Numbered from the stretch's first letter, positions 45,395 to 57,198 are shown. The stretch is 64,000 nucleotides of DNA from Ariolimax columbianus (GCA_036924085.1 JAVGWX010000002.1:154066571-154130570), one strand, 5' to 3'. Translations and numbers: made by a program. Notes: generated by a model from the letters alone, not told the origin.

Positions 45395-48118
45395 TTAAGG
45401 AGATGCTTGGTTGTGTGTCCAATAAATTGGCTTACAGCCAACACAGCTGTAGATTAAGGAGAGAAAGTGGAAATGCTTGGTTGTGTTCCAATAAATTGGC
45501 TTACAGCCAACACAGCTGTAGATTAAGGAGAGAAAGTAGAAATGTTTGGTTGTGTTCCAATAAATTGGCTTACAGCCAACACAGCTGTAGATTAAGGAGA
45601 GAATATGGAAATGCTTGGTTGTGTTCCAATAAATTGGCTTACAGCCAACACAGCTGTAGATTAAGGAGAGAAAGTGGAAATGCTTGGCTGTGTTCCAATA
45701 AATTGGCTTACAGCCAACACAATTGTAGATTAAGGAGAGAAAGTGGAAATGCTTGGTTGTGTTCCAATAAATTGGCTTACAGCCAACACAGCTGTAGATT
45801 AAGGAGAGGAAGTGGAAATGCTTGGTTGTGTTCCAATAAATTGGCTTACAGCCAACACAGCTGTAGATTAAGGAGAGAAAGTGAAAATGCTTGGTTGTGT
45901 TCCAATAAATTGGCTTACAGCCAACACAGTTGTAGATTAAGGAGAGAAAGTAGAAATGCTTGGTTGTGTTCCAATAAATTGGCTTACAGCCAACACAGCT
46001 GTAGATTAAGGAGAGAAAGTGGAAATGCTTGGTTGTGTTCCAATAAATTGGCTTACAGCCAACACAGTTGTAGATTAAGGAGAGAAAGTAGAAATGCTTG
46101 GTTGTGTTCCAATAAATTGGCTTACAGCCAACACAGCTGTAGATTAAGGAGAGAAAGTGGAAATGCTTGGCTGTGTTCCAATAAATTGGCTTACAGCCAA
46201 CACAGTTGTAGATTAAGGAGAGAAAGTGGAAATGCTTGGTTGTGTTCCAATAAATTGGCTTACAGCCAACACAGCTGTAGATTAAGGAGAGGAAGTGGAA
46301 ATGCTTGGTTGTGTTCCAATAAATTGGCTTACAGCCAACACAGCTGTAGATTAAGGAGAGAAAGTGGAAATGCTTGGTTGTGTTCCAATAAATTGGCTTA
46401 CAGCCAACACAGTTGTAGATTAAGGAGAGAAAGTAGAAATGCTTGGTTGTGTTCCAATAAATTGGCTTACAGCCAACACAGCTGTAGATTAAGGAGAGAA
46501 AGTGGAAATGCTTGGTTGTGTTCCAATAAATTGGCTTACAGCCAACACAGCTGTAGATTAAGGAGAGAAAGTAGAAATGCTTGGTTGTGTTCCAATAAAT
46601 TGGCTTACAGCCAACGCAGCTGTAGATTAAGGAGAGAAAGTGGAAATGCTTGGCTGTGTTCCAATAAATTGGCTTACAGCCAACACAGTTGTAGATTAAG
46701 GAGAGAAAGTGGAAATGCTTGGTTGTGTTCCAATAAATTGGCTTACAGCCAACACAGCTGTAGATTAAGGAGAGGAAGTGGAAATACTTGGTTGTGTTCC
46801 AATAAATTGGCTTACAGCCAACACTGCTGTAGATTAAGGAGAGAAAGTGGAAATGCTTGGTTGTGTTCCAATAAATTTCCTTACAGCCAACACAGCTGTA
46901 GATTAAGGAGAAGAAGTAGAAATACTTGGTTGTGTTCCAATAAATTGGCTTACAGCCAACACAGCTGTAGATTAAAGAGAGGAAGTGGAAATGCTTGGTT
47001 GTGTTCCAATAAATTGGCTTACAGCCAACACAGCTGTAGATTAAGGAGAGAAAGTGGAAATGCTTGGTTATGTTCCAATAAATTGGCTTACAGCCAACAC
47101 AGCTGTAGATTAAGGAGAGAAAGTGGAAATGCTTGGTTGTGTTCCAATAAATTGGCTTACAGCCAACACAGCTGTAGATTAAGGAGAGAAAGTGGAAATG
47201 CTTGGTTGTGTTCCAATAAATTGGTGGCTTACAGCCAACACAGCTGTAGATTAAGGACAGAAAGTGGAAATGCTTGGTTATGTTCCAATAAATTGGCTTA
47301 CAGCCAACACAGCTGTAGATTAAGGAGAGAAAGTGGAAATGCTTGGTTGTGTTCCAATAAATTGGCTTACAGCCAACACAGCTGTAGATTAAGGAGAGAA
47401 AGTGGAAATGCTTGGTTGTGTTCCAATAAATTGGTGGCTTACAGCCAACACAGCTGTAGATTAAGGAGAGAAAGTGGAAATGCTTGGTTATGTTCCAATA
47501 AATTGGCTTACAGCCAACACAGCTGTAGATTAAGGAGAGAAAGTGGAAATGCTTGGTTGTGTTCCAATAAATTTGCTTACAGCCAACACAGCTGTAGATT
47601 AAGGAGAGAAAGTGGAAATGCTTGGTTGTGTTCCAATAAATTGGCTTACAGCCAACACAGCTGTAGATTAAGGAGAGAAAGTGGAAATGCTTGGTTGTGT
47701 TCCAATAAATTGGCTTACAGCCAACACAGCTGTAGATTAAGGAGAGAAAGTGGAAATGCTTGGTTATGTTCCAATAAATTGGCTTACAGCCAACACAGCT
47801 GTAGATTAAGGAGAGAAAGTGGAAATGCTTGGTTGTGTTCTAATAAATTGGCTTACAGCCAACACAGGTGTAGATTAAGGAGAGAAAGTGGAATTGCTTC
47901 GTTATGTTCCAATAAATTGGCTTACAGCCAACACAGCTGTAGATTAAGGAGAGAAAGTGGAAATGCTTGGTTGTGTTCCAATAAATTGTCTTACAGCCAA
48001 CACAGCTGTAGATGAAGGAGAGAAAGGGGAAATGCTTGGTTGTGTTCCAATAAATTGGCTTACAGCCAACACATCTGTATATTAAGGAGAGAAAGTGGAA
48101 ATAATTGGTTGTGTTGCA
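45395..48118 (+). repeat. Second 69-bp satellite array with higher-order structure
   Basis: About 39 copies of a 69-bp unit (for example AATGCTTGGTTGTGTTCCAA at its start, then TAAATTGGCTTACAGCCAAC, then ACAGCTGTAGATTAAGGAGA). A GGCTG variant recurs at 45690, 46173 and 46656, exactly 483 bp (seven units) apart. In the right part a GGTTA variant recurs at 47070, 47280 and 47490, that is three units plus a 3-bp insertion. The frame 45403-48015 stays open for 870 codons with a 23-residue period. The changes seen between units are mostly amino-acid-changing (H/R, S/C, A/T, G/R), so there is no sign of protein constraint. Confidence 0.97.
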
Positions 48119-48124
48119 ATAACC

Positions 48125-48335
48125 TTGATTGGCACATTAGCTCAGTTCATAGCCAGCAATTCGCTATTGGCTGTGGTTCGAATCGCGTTCGGAGTCTACA
48201 AAAATACGGGTTGTCACTATTTTAATTGGGGATCGCTTCTCCAGCCAACCCAGCTGTAAATGCGTACCTGAGATATGATTTAGGGAAAGTAAAAACAGCA
48301 AGGAAGGGCACTGGCCTCCCCGCCTCTCACAGGCT
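48125..48335 (+). mobile_element. tRNA-headed SINE fragment at the array edge
   Basis: CATTAGCTCAGTTCATAG (A-box-like) and GTGGTTCGAATCGCG (B-box-like) occur about 35 bases apart, as in a tRNA-derived head. The body has GCCAACCCAGCTGTAAATGC and GGGCACTGGCCTCCCCGCC. There is no closing acceptor stem, so it is not a functional tRNA gene. Confidence 0.65.
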
Positions 48336-48411
48336 GAGACTTAGTACAATGGAGTCTTCAAAAAACTCCATTTCCAATCAGCGGTTAATACTGCTGTATG
48401 TCCACTTTACT

Positions 48412-48476
48412 CACAACCAACACAGCTGTAGATTAAGGAGAGAAGATAGAGATACTTGTTCGTTTTCCAATTTATT
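48412..48476 (+). repeat. Isolated monomer of the 69-bp satellite
   Basis: CACAACCAACACAGCTGTAG followed by ATTAAGGAGAGAAGATAGAG and TTTTCCAATTTATT is one diverged unit, separated from the array by the SINE fragment. Confidence 0.85.
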
Positions 48477-49128
48477 TTGTTTCTGAGATCTTTATTCATT
48501 ACTTATTTCTGCTGGTAGCGAGTTTTTTGTTGTTTTGTTTTTTGTTCGTTTTGTTTCATAAACTGTGCAATGCACGGTGTTTTGCGCTGGACTGCACCGT
48601 GTGTTCAACGTCCCCTCAATTTTTGTTGTATCCACTACACATAGAAGTACGGCCTTGATTCTTGACACTGGCTCATCACCAGTAAGTTTGGCTTGAAAGG
48701 TGTGTTACTAAACGTTTCGCTACGATACCTTCACGTAGTGGAGTGGATGGGATTATTTTTCATCCTTTGGAGGACTGAAGATGTCGAACCTAAGTCCTTC
48801 TCGTGGTATAAGGCTTCTTAGCAGGTGCACCACTAAGAGGATCGCTTGCTGGCAAGGCTTCTATTAAACAGTTTATCTATAAGTGCACAGCGAGGACGTA
48901 CAGTAAGGTCTTGGACAGTATATTTCACTTGATCCTGGCGCGAGGCATACACGTGGACGTAGGACAAACTTGCACAAAGAAACTGTTTTTTTTTAAATAA
49001 GCGCTGGATTGGAATCCATAAAAAAAGAAAATAGCGTGGAAGCTAAAGAACGCATAACCAGAACGAGAGGAGAGGAAAGTGCAGAAAATGTCTTATATGT
49101 GAAATTTCACAAAACGACTCAAAATAGC
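48477..49128. other. Unrecognised sequence
   Basis: No supported feature. Confidence 0.4.
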
Positions 49129-49430
49129 ATTACATGGATAGTATTGAATTACATGGATAGCATTACATAGATAGCATTACATGGATAGTATTACATGGAT
49201 AGCATTACATAGATATCATTACATGGATAGCATTACATGGATAGCATTACATGGATAGTATTACATGGACAAGCATTACATGGATAGCATTACATGGATA
49301 GCATTACATGGAAAGTATTACATGGATTAACATTACATGGATATCATTACATGGATAGTATTACATGAATTAGTATTACATGGATAGAATTACATGGATA
49401 GTATTACATGGATAGCATTACACGGATAAC
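49129..49430. repeat. ~15-bp array (GCATTACATGGATA)
   Basis: About 20 units of GCATTACATGGATA or GTATTACATGGATA, with 1-2 bp length changes. Confidence 0.95.
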
Positions 49431-50150
49431 ATCCGCTGCAGCTACATGTTTCGAGGGAATTATATGAATTAAATGAGCTTGACCCTTGCCTGTTATGGAC
49501 ATACACTAACGTGTACTGGAACACTAGGTCCCTGGTATTAAATGAGCAGGTCCCTATATGTACCAAGTAGCCTAAAACCTTGCCTTTTTGCAAAGCCGTC
49601 TTGTCGATGTTTAGATTCATCGGGTGTCATGTCTTCCATGATTTTCCTTTCGGACTTTCATGTGGATATTAATAGTAAGTATGTGGCTGGTTTCCTTCTA
49701 GTGGCTTTCTAGAGCTGAGGAAGTTGCGGTTCAGCGATTTCCAGAGGCCAGGGTTGTGATAGTTGACATCTAGCCCGTCCAGCAGTATAGGGTCTGGATT
49801 CTTACGTTTGATGGTGCTGGTAACTGTTAGCCTGTCATTGTGTGAAGTCATGTTCATATGCGATTCCAACCATCACCTCTGGAAACTATGTCAACCATTA
49901 GTCAGTCATTCAAAACTTGTCAATTCACTGCGGAACATAGGTCCTCGGCCAACAACCGATGTCTGTCCTCTTTTCCCGGTTTGTTTCGGCCTGCCGCTAT
50001 TCCATTTACCCCTTATCACTAAGTATACTCTATCCAGGAACATCTCTTCTCTTTGTGACGCGCTCGGCTGCGATATGTCTAAATCTTTCCTGCAGGTCAA
50101 CTGCTATGTGAACCAAAGAATATCATTTAGTACCATCACGCTGTAGTAGG
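49431..50150. other. Unrecognised sequence
   Basis: A plus frame at 49763-50146 (127 codons) has no recognisable domain. Confidence 0.35.
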
Positions 50151-50300
50151 TACATCACCTAGACCTGATCAAGAGACAGCAAACCAAATGGTTCAGCCAA
50201 GTTAAACGTCAAACATCAGATAGTATCCCTCATAAAGCAATGCTATACAGGTACAATGGATACAATGGCAGGGGCCGACCATGTACTCGATGGAAAGCAG
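50150..50300 (+). pseudogene. LINE RT C-terminal fragment
   Basis: Reads DLIKRQQTKWFSQVKRQTSD, then GRGRPCTRWKAEI, matching the WF-xH-V-R and GRPRxRW motifs near the end of LINE RT proteins. It joins RNase H-like sequence downstream. Confidence 0.6.
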
Positions 50301-50389
50301 AAATAACACAAGCACCTTCCTGTATGAAGCACATACTAGGGCTCAGTCAAGAAACCTCTTCATAACCGCTAACATGACGCTGAAAGGCA

Positions 50390-50850
50390 CATACGCGAAA
50401 AGAAAGAAAAGACACTGTAGCATCATGGGAAACGAGGAGACCAAGCGTCTGGCCAAAGAACGAGCGAAAGAGATGCAGAAGGAATATATGGTTAGCTATA
50501 AAGAAGCAAAAGCCACAATGATAGGAGAATAACATGTAAAGTGGCACGAAGAACCCTCCAAACAGATGACGAATACTACCAACTGTTCAAAAAAGGCCAC
50601 TTTATCATATTTTGTCTCCAAACAACCACAGCAGAATGAAACACCATTGGTACACCAAAATAGGTACCACCAGCCTATGTTATTGCGGTCTGACATATAT
50701 GGCAGCAACATATGTTGTCCAGGACTGTCACTGCACTCAGATCCGAGAAGAAGGATGCGGGTCACGCTTATTCCAGCTGTACGGCAGGATTGAGGTTCTC
50801 AAATATACTCTGTTTGAGAATTCTGAGTCCAAGTGTAATGAGCAATGATT
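50390..50850 (+). pseudogene. RNase H-bearing LINE, C-terminal fragment
   Basis: Frames read MGNEETKRLAKERAKEMQ (equivalent to GNExADRLAK), VSYKEAKATMIGE, then in another frame KIGTTSLCYCGLTYMAA and QDCHCTQIREEG, aligning with the cysteine knuckle of LINE-GAA. The Asp of ADRLAK is replaced by a Lys (TKRLAK). It is a different family from LINE-GAA. Confidence 0.72.
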
Positions 50851-50954
50851 ACACAAAAATAATAAGGTAATATGTCTATATATACATCTATACTGTAACT
50901 TTTGATCAGCATCGCCCGTGGGTGATAAAGTAGTTGAGGTCTGCAGGTTTCTTC

Positions 50955-51303
50955 TTCCTCCGAGACCGCAGGAAACCAAGCCCTGAACAGAGCTTTGCAA
51001 GTAGCAGGATGTTGTCCGGAGAACGGAATGCGTAGTGTTATAGTTTACAGCTTGACTGCGACGTTTGCACATTTCGGTCCTACACATCCGACTTAAGCAC
51101 TCATTTTTGAGTACCGGGTTAGCTTTCCCTCTTTGATCTCTTTTCCTTAGCCAGTCAGCTCTGCTGCAGTCTGTTATCTAGGATCACCGCGTGGAGATGT
51201 AGAAGGGTCGTGGCAGCTCTGGTTGACTGCCCATGACGCTATCAGTGAGTATTGGGTCGTTGACGGCTGCAGCTCATGCACTGCTCAGCATCTTGATCCC
51301 ATC
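50955..51303 (-). mobile_element. SINE-A copy (minus)
   Basis: On the minus strand it starts GGGATCAAGATGCTGAGCAG near 51303. It passes GATCCTAGATAACAGACTGC and CTAACCCGGTACTCAAAAAT, and ends GGAGGAAGAAGAAACC at about 50955. The GAA-rich tail is kept. Confidence 0.88.
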
Positions 51304-51481
51304 TCCAAGTTTGATTGTTGGTACATGTTAGCTTGCCAGTCTATTGGGCAAGTCATGTCTTATACTTCCTATGTTACTGACAGTTCAGTTCAGCTGCCAT
51401 CTCCCCATCGAAGGTCGGCTGCAATGGATCTCCAGTGTACTCTATCTCTTACCTCAATAGATCTCCAATGTACTCTCTCTC

Positions 51482-52447
51482 TTACCGTAATTGTGCAATC
51501 TGAGAGGCTTTCTCCAGTCCATCTCCTGATGTTATCCATCCAGCAGCATGAACGACTGTCTTCACTCTACCCTCAAGTATGGTCTTCAACAAGGAGGTAT
51601 GTCTTGTTAGATGACTAAAATAACGTAATTGTCTAACGCTAATTTCGGCCATTAATTCTCTTTTCACCCCCAATTTTTCCAATACCTCCAAATCTGTTTT
51701 CTTCTCTTTCCAAGAAATGCTACTCAATCTTCTAAATACCCACATTTTGAAGGCTTCAACACTCTTTTCCAACTTGTTATTCATTGCCCATGTGTCTGCG
51801 CCATAAATTAGTGACGAGTATTCATAACACCTGACAATTCTCATTTTCAAATTCTGATTTATCTGTTTGGATGTCAGTATGTGTCGCATGTTGTTGAATA
51901 CCATCTTGGCCATACCTATTCTCTTTCTGATTTCTTTTTCACATCTGCCTTCTTCCGTTATTATATGACCTAGATAGGAGAAACTCTGTACCTGTTCAAG
52001 TAGTTGATCTGTTATTTGTATCTGCATACACGGTTTCTTGTCACTTTTCCCGATGAACACATTCTTTCTTGTCTTTATGTTTATGTCTAATCCCAGCTCT
52101 TGACTTATTGTGTATATTGTTGTCAGAAACTCCTGTAATTCTTGCTCACTTTTTTCCATCGAATTTGTATCATCTGTATATCTTAGATTGTTCATTGCCA
52201 CTCCTCCAATGACTAGCTCTGCCATCCCCTCTATCTGCTTGAAAATGTGAGTGATATGAGAATGAGAAGAGAGAGAATGGGAGAGTTGCTCCCAGGGTGA
52301 GCCCTCCTCTTGTATGATCTTGAGTAGTGTTTTATTTGTGTGACTCATTAGACTTATTGTTCTGAGGTCTGAACATTCTGTCTGTTGCAAGTGGGTTTTT
52401 TTTTTAGTATTATAAACGTAGATGTTTATAGGTCCGTTGGTAGGCAT
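51482..52447 (-). pseudogene. RT2 copy B, RT and C-terminal coding remnant
   Basis: An open frame of 321 codons covers LRTISLMSHTNKTLLKII, then about 20 residues derived from the inserted piece (EEGSPWEQLSHSLSSHS), then IEGMAELVIGGVAMNN, YTDDTN, FSYLGHIITEEGRC, YGADTWAMNNKLE and LEVLEKLGVKRELMAEI. The RT region with the first catalytic Asp and the RQGCxLSP motif is deleted, so the protein could not polymerise DNA, although the frame is open. The right end has a frameshift before the final DRVHWRS-type units. Confidence 0.88.
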
Positions 52448-52628
52448 CCAGTATTGTATATGTCAGTACACAGATCAGTAAGTATATCTATACCAAATTC
52501 CTCAAGGGTCTCTATCGTTTCAATGTTTATGGAGTCCAGCCCTGTTGATTTCCTTGTTCTCATAGTTTTTATCATATTTACCGCCTCTGATCTGAGGATG
52601 CTTCATTACCATATGTTGATGGTTTGAC

Positions 52629-52994
52629 TGGGATAAAGATGCTGAGCAGCACATGGGCTGCAGTGATTAGCGACCCATAGCTGACTGCTAGCGTCAGGGC
52701 TAGCGAACCATAGCTGCCAAGACCCTTCTACACCTCCATGCGATGATCCTGGACAACAGGCTGCAGCAGAGCAGACTGACTAAGGAGAAGGGATCGAAGA
52801 GGGAATGCTAACCCGGTACTCAAAAAATGCTTGCTGAAGTCGAATGTGTTGGACCGACAGTTGCAAATATCGCAGCCAAGCTGTAAACTACGACACAACG
52901 CATTCCGTTCTATGGACTACATTCTGCTACTTAAGCCCTTTCAGGGTTTGGTAGTGGGAGATTGAGAACGAACGAAGAAAAAGACGAAGAAGAG
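52629..52994 (+). mobile_element. SINE-A full-length copy with target duplications
   Basis: Flanked by perfect 11-bp duplications GATGGTTTGAC (52618-52628 and 52995-53005) within RT2 copy B. It starts TGGGATAAAGATGCTGAGCA, and holds GCTGCAGTGATTAGCG and AATGCTTGCTGAAGTCG. It ends GAGAACGAACGAAGAAAAAG plus ACGAAGAAGAG. It is the reference copy for this family: 366 bp and complete ends. Confidence 0.95.
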
Positions 52995-53359
52995 GATGGT
53001 TTGACTTCGCGACTGTCCTTAAAAAGCTCCCTTGTATATTCCGCCCATCTGTTCGATATGTCGTTCTGCTCCATCGCACCATCCTTATCTCGGATGCATC
53101 CCCTACTCTGGGTTACCTGTGTCTTGTTTGTTGTTTTCTCTATATCCATATGCATATTTCTGGTATTGCGTTTTAGTTACTAACATCATGTTGGATATAT
53201 TATGGCGGACTTACTTTTCCTTGATTTGTAATCATGCATGTTGTTGGGCTCTGTGATATTGTAGTTTTGTTGATAGTGTTTCTGGAGAAGAATGCACACT
53301 GCAATGTAAAGATTATGTACAAGAAGAAACTGGCAGAACACTAACAGAATAACAAAAAA

Positions 53360-53560
53360 CACATTCTGAATATAAACATCTTCGCTCTGGCAGCATACGA
53401 ATGCGAAACATCGACCATCACACAAACACGGAAGAGGAAAATGGACTATTTCTAGCGAAAATGCTACAGAAAAGTTTCAAGAGCACCACGGACAGTGAGA
53501 AGAAAAACGTAGGCTTCCTGAACAAGCTGGGAATTTACTAACATTACCTGGCAAACAGCA
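53360..53560 (+). pseudogene. LINE RT C-terminal remnant
   Basis: In one plus frame: LAAYECETSTITQTRKRKMD, then RKCYRKVSRAPRTVRRK and FLNKLGI. This fits the YGCETWTL, RCYRKxLRIxW and LNKLGI motifs of LINE RT proteins. The plus orientation is opposite to RT2 copy B. Confidence 0.55.
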
Positions 53561-56182
53561 ATACTTCTAGAAAACTAAAAAGCGTACCCACATTAAACGT
53601 CACAATAGAGTGGAAATGAAACTTTACTGGAAAGTATGTTACCTGAAAAACAATCTAGAGCAGACCAAGTAGAATATAGACACACGTCATCAAAGATGTA
53701 CTGAATGTCGAGCGACATACAGCAGAACTGGCTAAAGACCAAGATTTATCAATGTGATGACGGGAACGTTCTGCCAAGGACACACTGCATGATTGTGTTT
53801 CTGTTTTTATTGTATCTCTGAGAAGAACTCTTTGTCTTGCCTGCTGATCTTGCTACATGATCGACCTTGCTTTCTTCTAACATTAATTGTGTTCAAACTT
53901 CGTCTGTACGCGCTAAGAGGAACGTTATACTATTTGACTTTGGAGCACGTTCATTTTGGCGCCTGAAACAACTGTTGGTAGTGGTTTATTAGTTGATTGA
54001 TTGACATGCTAGCCAATAGAAACGATTGTTGTCCCTGAGATATTTTCTAGGTTTTCGGCCTCAAATTCAATCTGACTTAGCGATTGACCTCTTTCCTACT
54101 TCTCATGTTTGCTGACAGAACCTGACTACTAATTTAGTCTTGTTTTTTCCACTACTTCATTAGCGCATCTGGCAGTGTTGTGCTCTTCAGCGAACACTCC
54201 AGAAGCCCCTCCAACTTGTGGTTGAAACCCGAGCACGTTTGGTCTTGCACTTGAAACAAGGTAAACCGTTCACTTATAATCTGGCTTTCAGATTGCGTGC
54301 CAGATAATGAAGATGCGCCCGCGGTATAGAATGCCACACACGGACATGAATATTAACTCACTTAGTCAGATCGACTCATTACCTTTACAGTCTCGGCTTT
54401 CGCTCAATAACCAATACAGTTTAAACCTTCGACATCCTCTCTTTAACACAAATCTCTGAAAGCTGATTGGCTGCTTTATTCAGAGGCTGGCCACACGCTA
54501 ACAAGGTTACTTGGGAAACTGAAGGCGAAAGAGGAAGCCTTAAGGACGCCATATTGGGTTATAACCGCCGCAACGAGGTTAGAATCAATTCCGGGATAGT
54601 TCAGATGGACTTGTGATGAATTGTCTGCCCCTGCCCAGGTCAGAAATGGCCGGGGACCAATTTGATTATGGGGAATGTTAAATACCCGAGAACTTCTGTC
54701 GCATCTCATCGCTCATCTGCTTATTGGGGCTAACTAAGCGAATGCCATTGCCTTCTTATTTTACTGACGTTCAGGGTGATGACATCCATAAATGTTGCTG
54801 GTTTTACACGAGCTGAGTTTGTTCCTAAAGAGATCCCTTTTTGGTTTATGAACGATGTTATTTACTTGTTTTCGAAGCGCTGTACATTATCTTTAGAGAT
54901 AATTTGACATGACTCTTTTAACGTCCCGGCGTTTACTGACAAAGTTGGACCTGGGTCCTTTAGCTGTAGTGCAATGGAAGGTTTCTGATCAGATTTACAG
55001 TGTCGATCCCCATATTTTTGCCAAGGCGTCTGTAACACAATCTGTTTCATATCGTGAAAATCATGGGACGTCTCGGACAGTACGTTACACATGAAACCGT
55101 GCCTGAGCTTCGACACTGAGAGTACAGATAGATAGATAGAAACCACCCCCTCGAAAAACAAAAAGATAACAATACAGAAAACATGAACTGATTTAGAACC
55201 CACAAGAAAAGAGAAGAGGTGAGAGGCTAAAGAACACATGTCCATTAAAAATGGAAGACGAAATCAGGACTGTTGATGTTTTATAGATGAAGTTTCAGAA
55301 AACGGTAAACAAGAAATCTATCAAAATTGATGAAAATGTGTACAACAAAACAAGAACACACTCGAGAATAAAGCCCAAAAAACCCACATCAAATACTCAA
55401 AAATATGGCGGCCAGGAGTGTTGCTGGTCAGAGATTAACTTTCTCCTTTGATTGATCTCATTAACCTTTTTCGGCCAATGTGAAGTACATGTCAATGCTG
55501 ATAGGGGTCCATTCTAAAGTAATCCGGTTTTTTTTCAAGCATTTATTTATTTTTGCACCATTTTTTCCATATTCCGACTGTTGCTGGTCCCTTTACATGA
55601 GGTGTACATCCGGAAATTTGCAGTGGCTGATTATAATGGCAATTGTTTTATCTGATAGTGCAGAAACAATCTCTGTAACTCCAGCGGCGACTCAACATTT
55701 TTCTCTGATTAGCCAGGTAACCATTAAAGCTGGATTGGTTGAGAAAAAGTAGTCATACTGTGGGATAAATAATCCCTCTTTAGTCAGCCTTTACGAACTG
55801 CATGTGAGGTTACAGTGGTCTATCCTTATCATCTCCGGACCGCTCTTTCCTTGCGTACAGGCATTCTCCATGATGTTGGAAATATGAGGAGCATGACATG
55901 TCACAGAACGTAAGAGTGGTTGAAGATACAACAATGTGACGAGAATGACATATCACGAAATTTAAGAGTGGCTGTAGATATAACAGGACAACAACAATCA
56001 CATGAGCCACAACAAGCCAGCCTGCCACGCACCGAACGCTCGAAGTGATAACACCATGTAGATCGCTATTGCTGACATGATCAAGGTGGGGAAACACGTT
56101 TGTAGTACGTTTGAAGAGAACGTCATTGTTGACGACAAGGAAGTTACTAACAATATTACAGACAACATCAGAAAGGGAAAAC
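53561..56182. other. 2.6 kb with no recognised gene
   Basis: Unique sequence with a short GATA run at 55128-55140. Open frames of up to 127 codons (for example 55245-54862, minus) show no recognisable domain. Exons of an unseen gene cannot be excluded. Confidence 0.4.
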
Positions 56183-57198
56183 TAGAATATGGACACTGCC
56201 GAGAAGAGGGAAAACTAGACAACGGACACTGACTAGAAGAGGGAAAACTAGAATACGGACACTGATGAGAAGAGGGAAAACTAGAATACGGACACTGACG
56301 AGAAGAGGGAAAACTAGAATACGGACAGTACCGAGAAGAGAGAATACTAGAGTCCGGACACTACCGAGAAGAGGGAATACTAGAGTCCGGGCACTGACGA
56401 CAAGAGGGAATACTAGAGTCCGGGCACTGCTGAGAAGAGGGAATACTAGAGTCTGGGCACTGACGAGAAGAGGGAATACTAGAGTCCGGACACTACCGAG
56501 AAGAAGGAATACTAGAGTCCGGGAACTGCTAAGAAGAGGGAATACTAGAGTCAGGGCACTGACGAGAAGAGAGAATACTAGAGTCCGGACACTACCGAGA
56601 AGAGGGAATACTAGAGTCCGGGCACTGCTGAGAAGAGGGAATACTAGAGTCTGGGCACTGCTGAGAAGAGGGAATACTAGAGTCCGGACACTACCGAGAA
56701 GAGGGTATACTAGAGTCCGGGCACTGCTAAGAAGAGGGAATACTAGAGTCAGGGCACTGACGAGAAGAGAGAATACTAGAGTCTGGGCACTGACGAGAAG
56801 AGAGAATACTAGAGTCCGGGCACTGCTAAGAAGAGGGAATACTAGAGTCCGGACACTACCGAGAAGAGGGAATACTAGAGACCGGACACTGTCGAGAAGA
56901 GGGAATACTAGAGTCCGGACACTACCGAGAAGAGGGAATACTAGAGTCCGGACACTGCAGAGAAGAGGGAATACTAGAGTCCGGACACTACCGAGAAGAG
57001 GGAATACTAGAGTCCGGGCACTGACAATAAGAGGGAATACTAGAGTCCGGGCACTGCTGGGAAGAGGGAATAATAGAGTCCGGGAACTGCCGAGAAGAGG
57101 GAATACTAGAGTCCGGTCACTGTTGAGAAGAGGGAATACTAGAGTCTGGACACTGCCGAGAAGATGGAATACTAGAGTCCGGACACTACCGAGAAAAT
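56183..57198. repeat. 33-bp tandem array, open on both strands
   Basis: About 31 copies of GAATACTAGAGTCCGGACAC plus TACCGAGAAGAGG. The unit is 11 codons and lacks stops in one frame on each strand: 56265-57236 plus (NTRVRTLPRRG period) and 57217-56168 minus (LVFPLLGSVRT period). The highly basic and highly hydrophobic products are expected of reverse complements. Several variant types (GGGCACTGACGA, GGGCACTGCTGA) are mixed in block order. Confidence 0.96.

Larger units (their letters stand above)
51379..53185 (-). mobile_element. RT2 copy B, internally deleted and SINE-interrupted
   Basis: The 3' end (51379-51394) shows the CTGAA tail. Two 33-bp C-terminal units follow (51425-51487), then a long frame. 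The 5' end near 53185 is truncated within the linker. SINE-A is inserted at 52629-52994. Much of the RT palm is missing: sequence jumps from inside the 317-bp insertion (near 52265) to the segment equivalent to 34020 in copy A. The two copies are nearly identical elsewhere. Confidence 0.9.

Noticed and set aside
45403..48015. 870-codon open frame as a cysteine-rich structural protein
   Set aside because: The unit length explains the openness. Differences between units are mostly amino-acid replacements, and there is no signal peptide or promoter in front.
48125..48200. Functional tRNA gene
   Set aside because: A-box and B-box-like motifs exist, but no acceptor stem pairs and the sequence continues into a SINE body.
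49763..50146. 127-codon plus-strand frame as a gene
   Set aside because: No recognisable domain, overlapped by an opposing frame, and no supporting signals.
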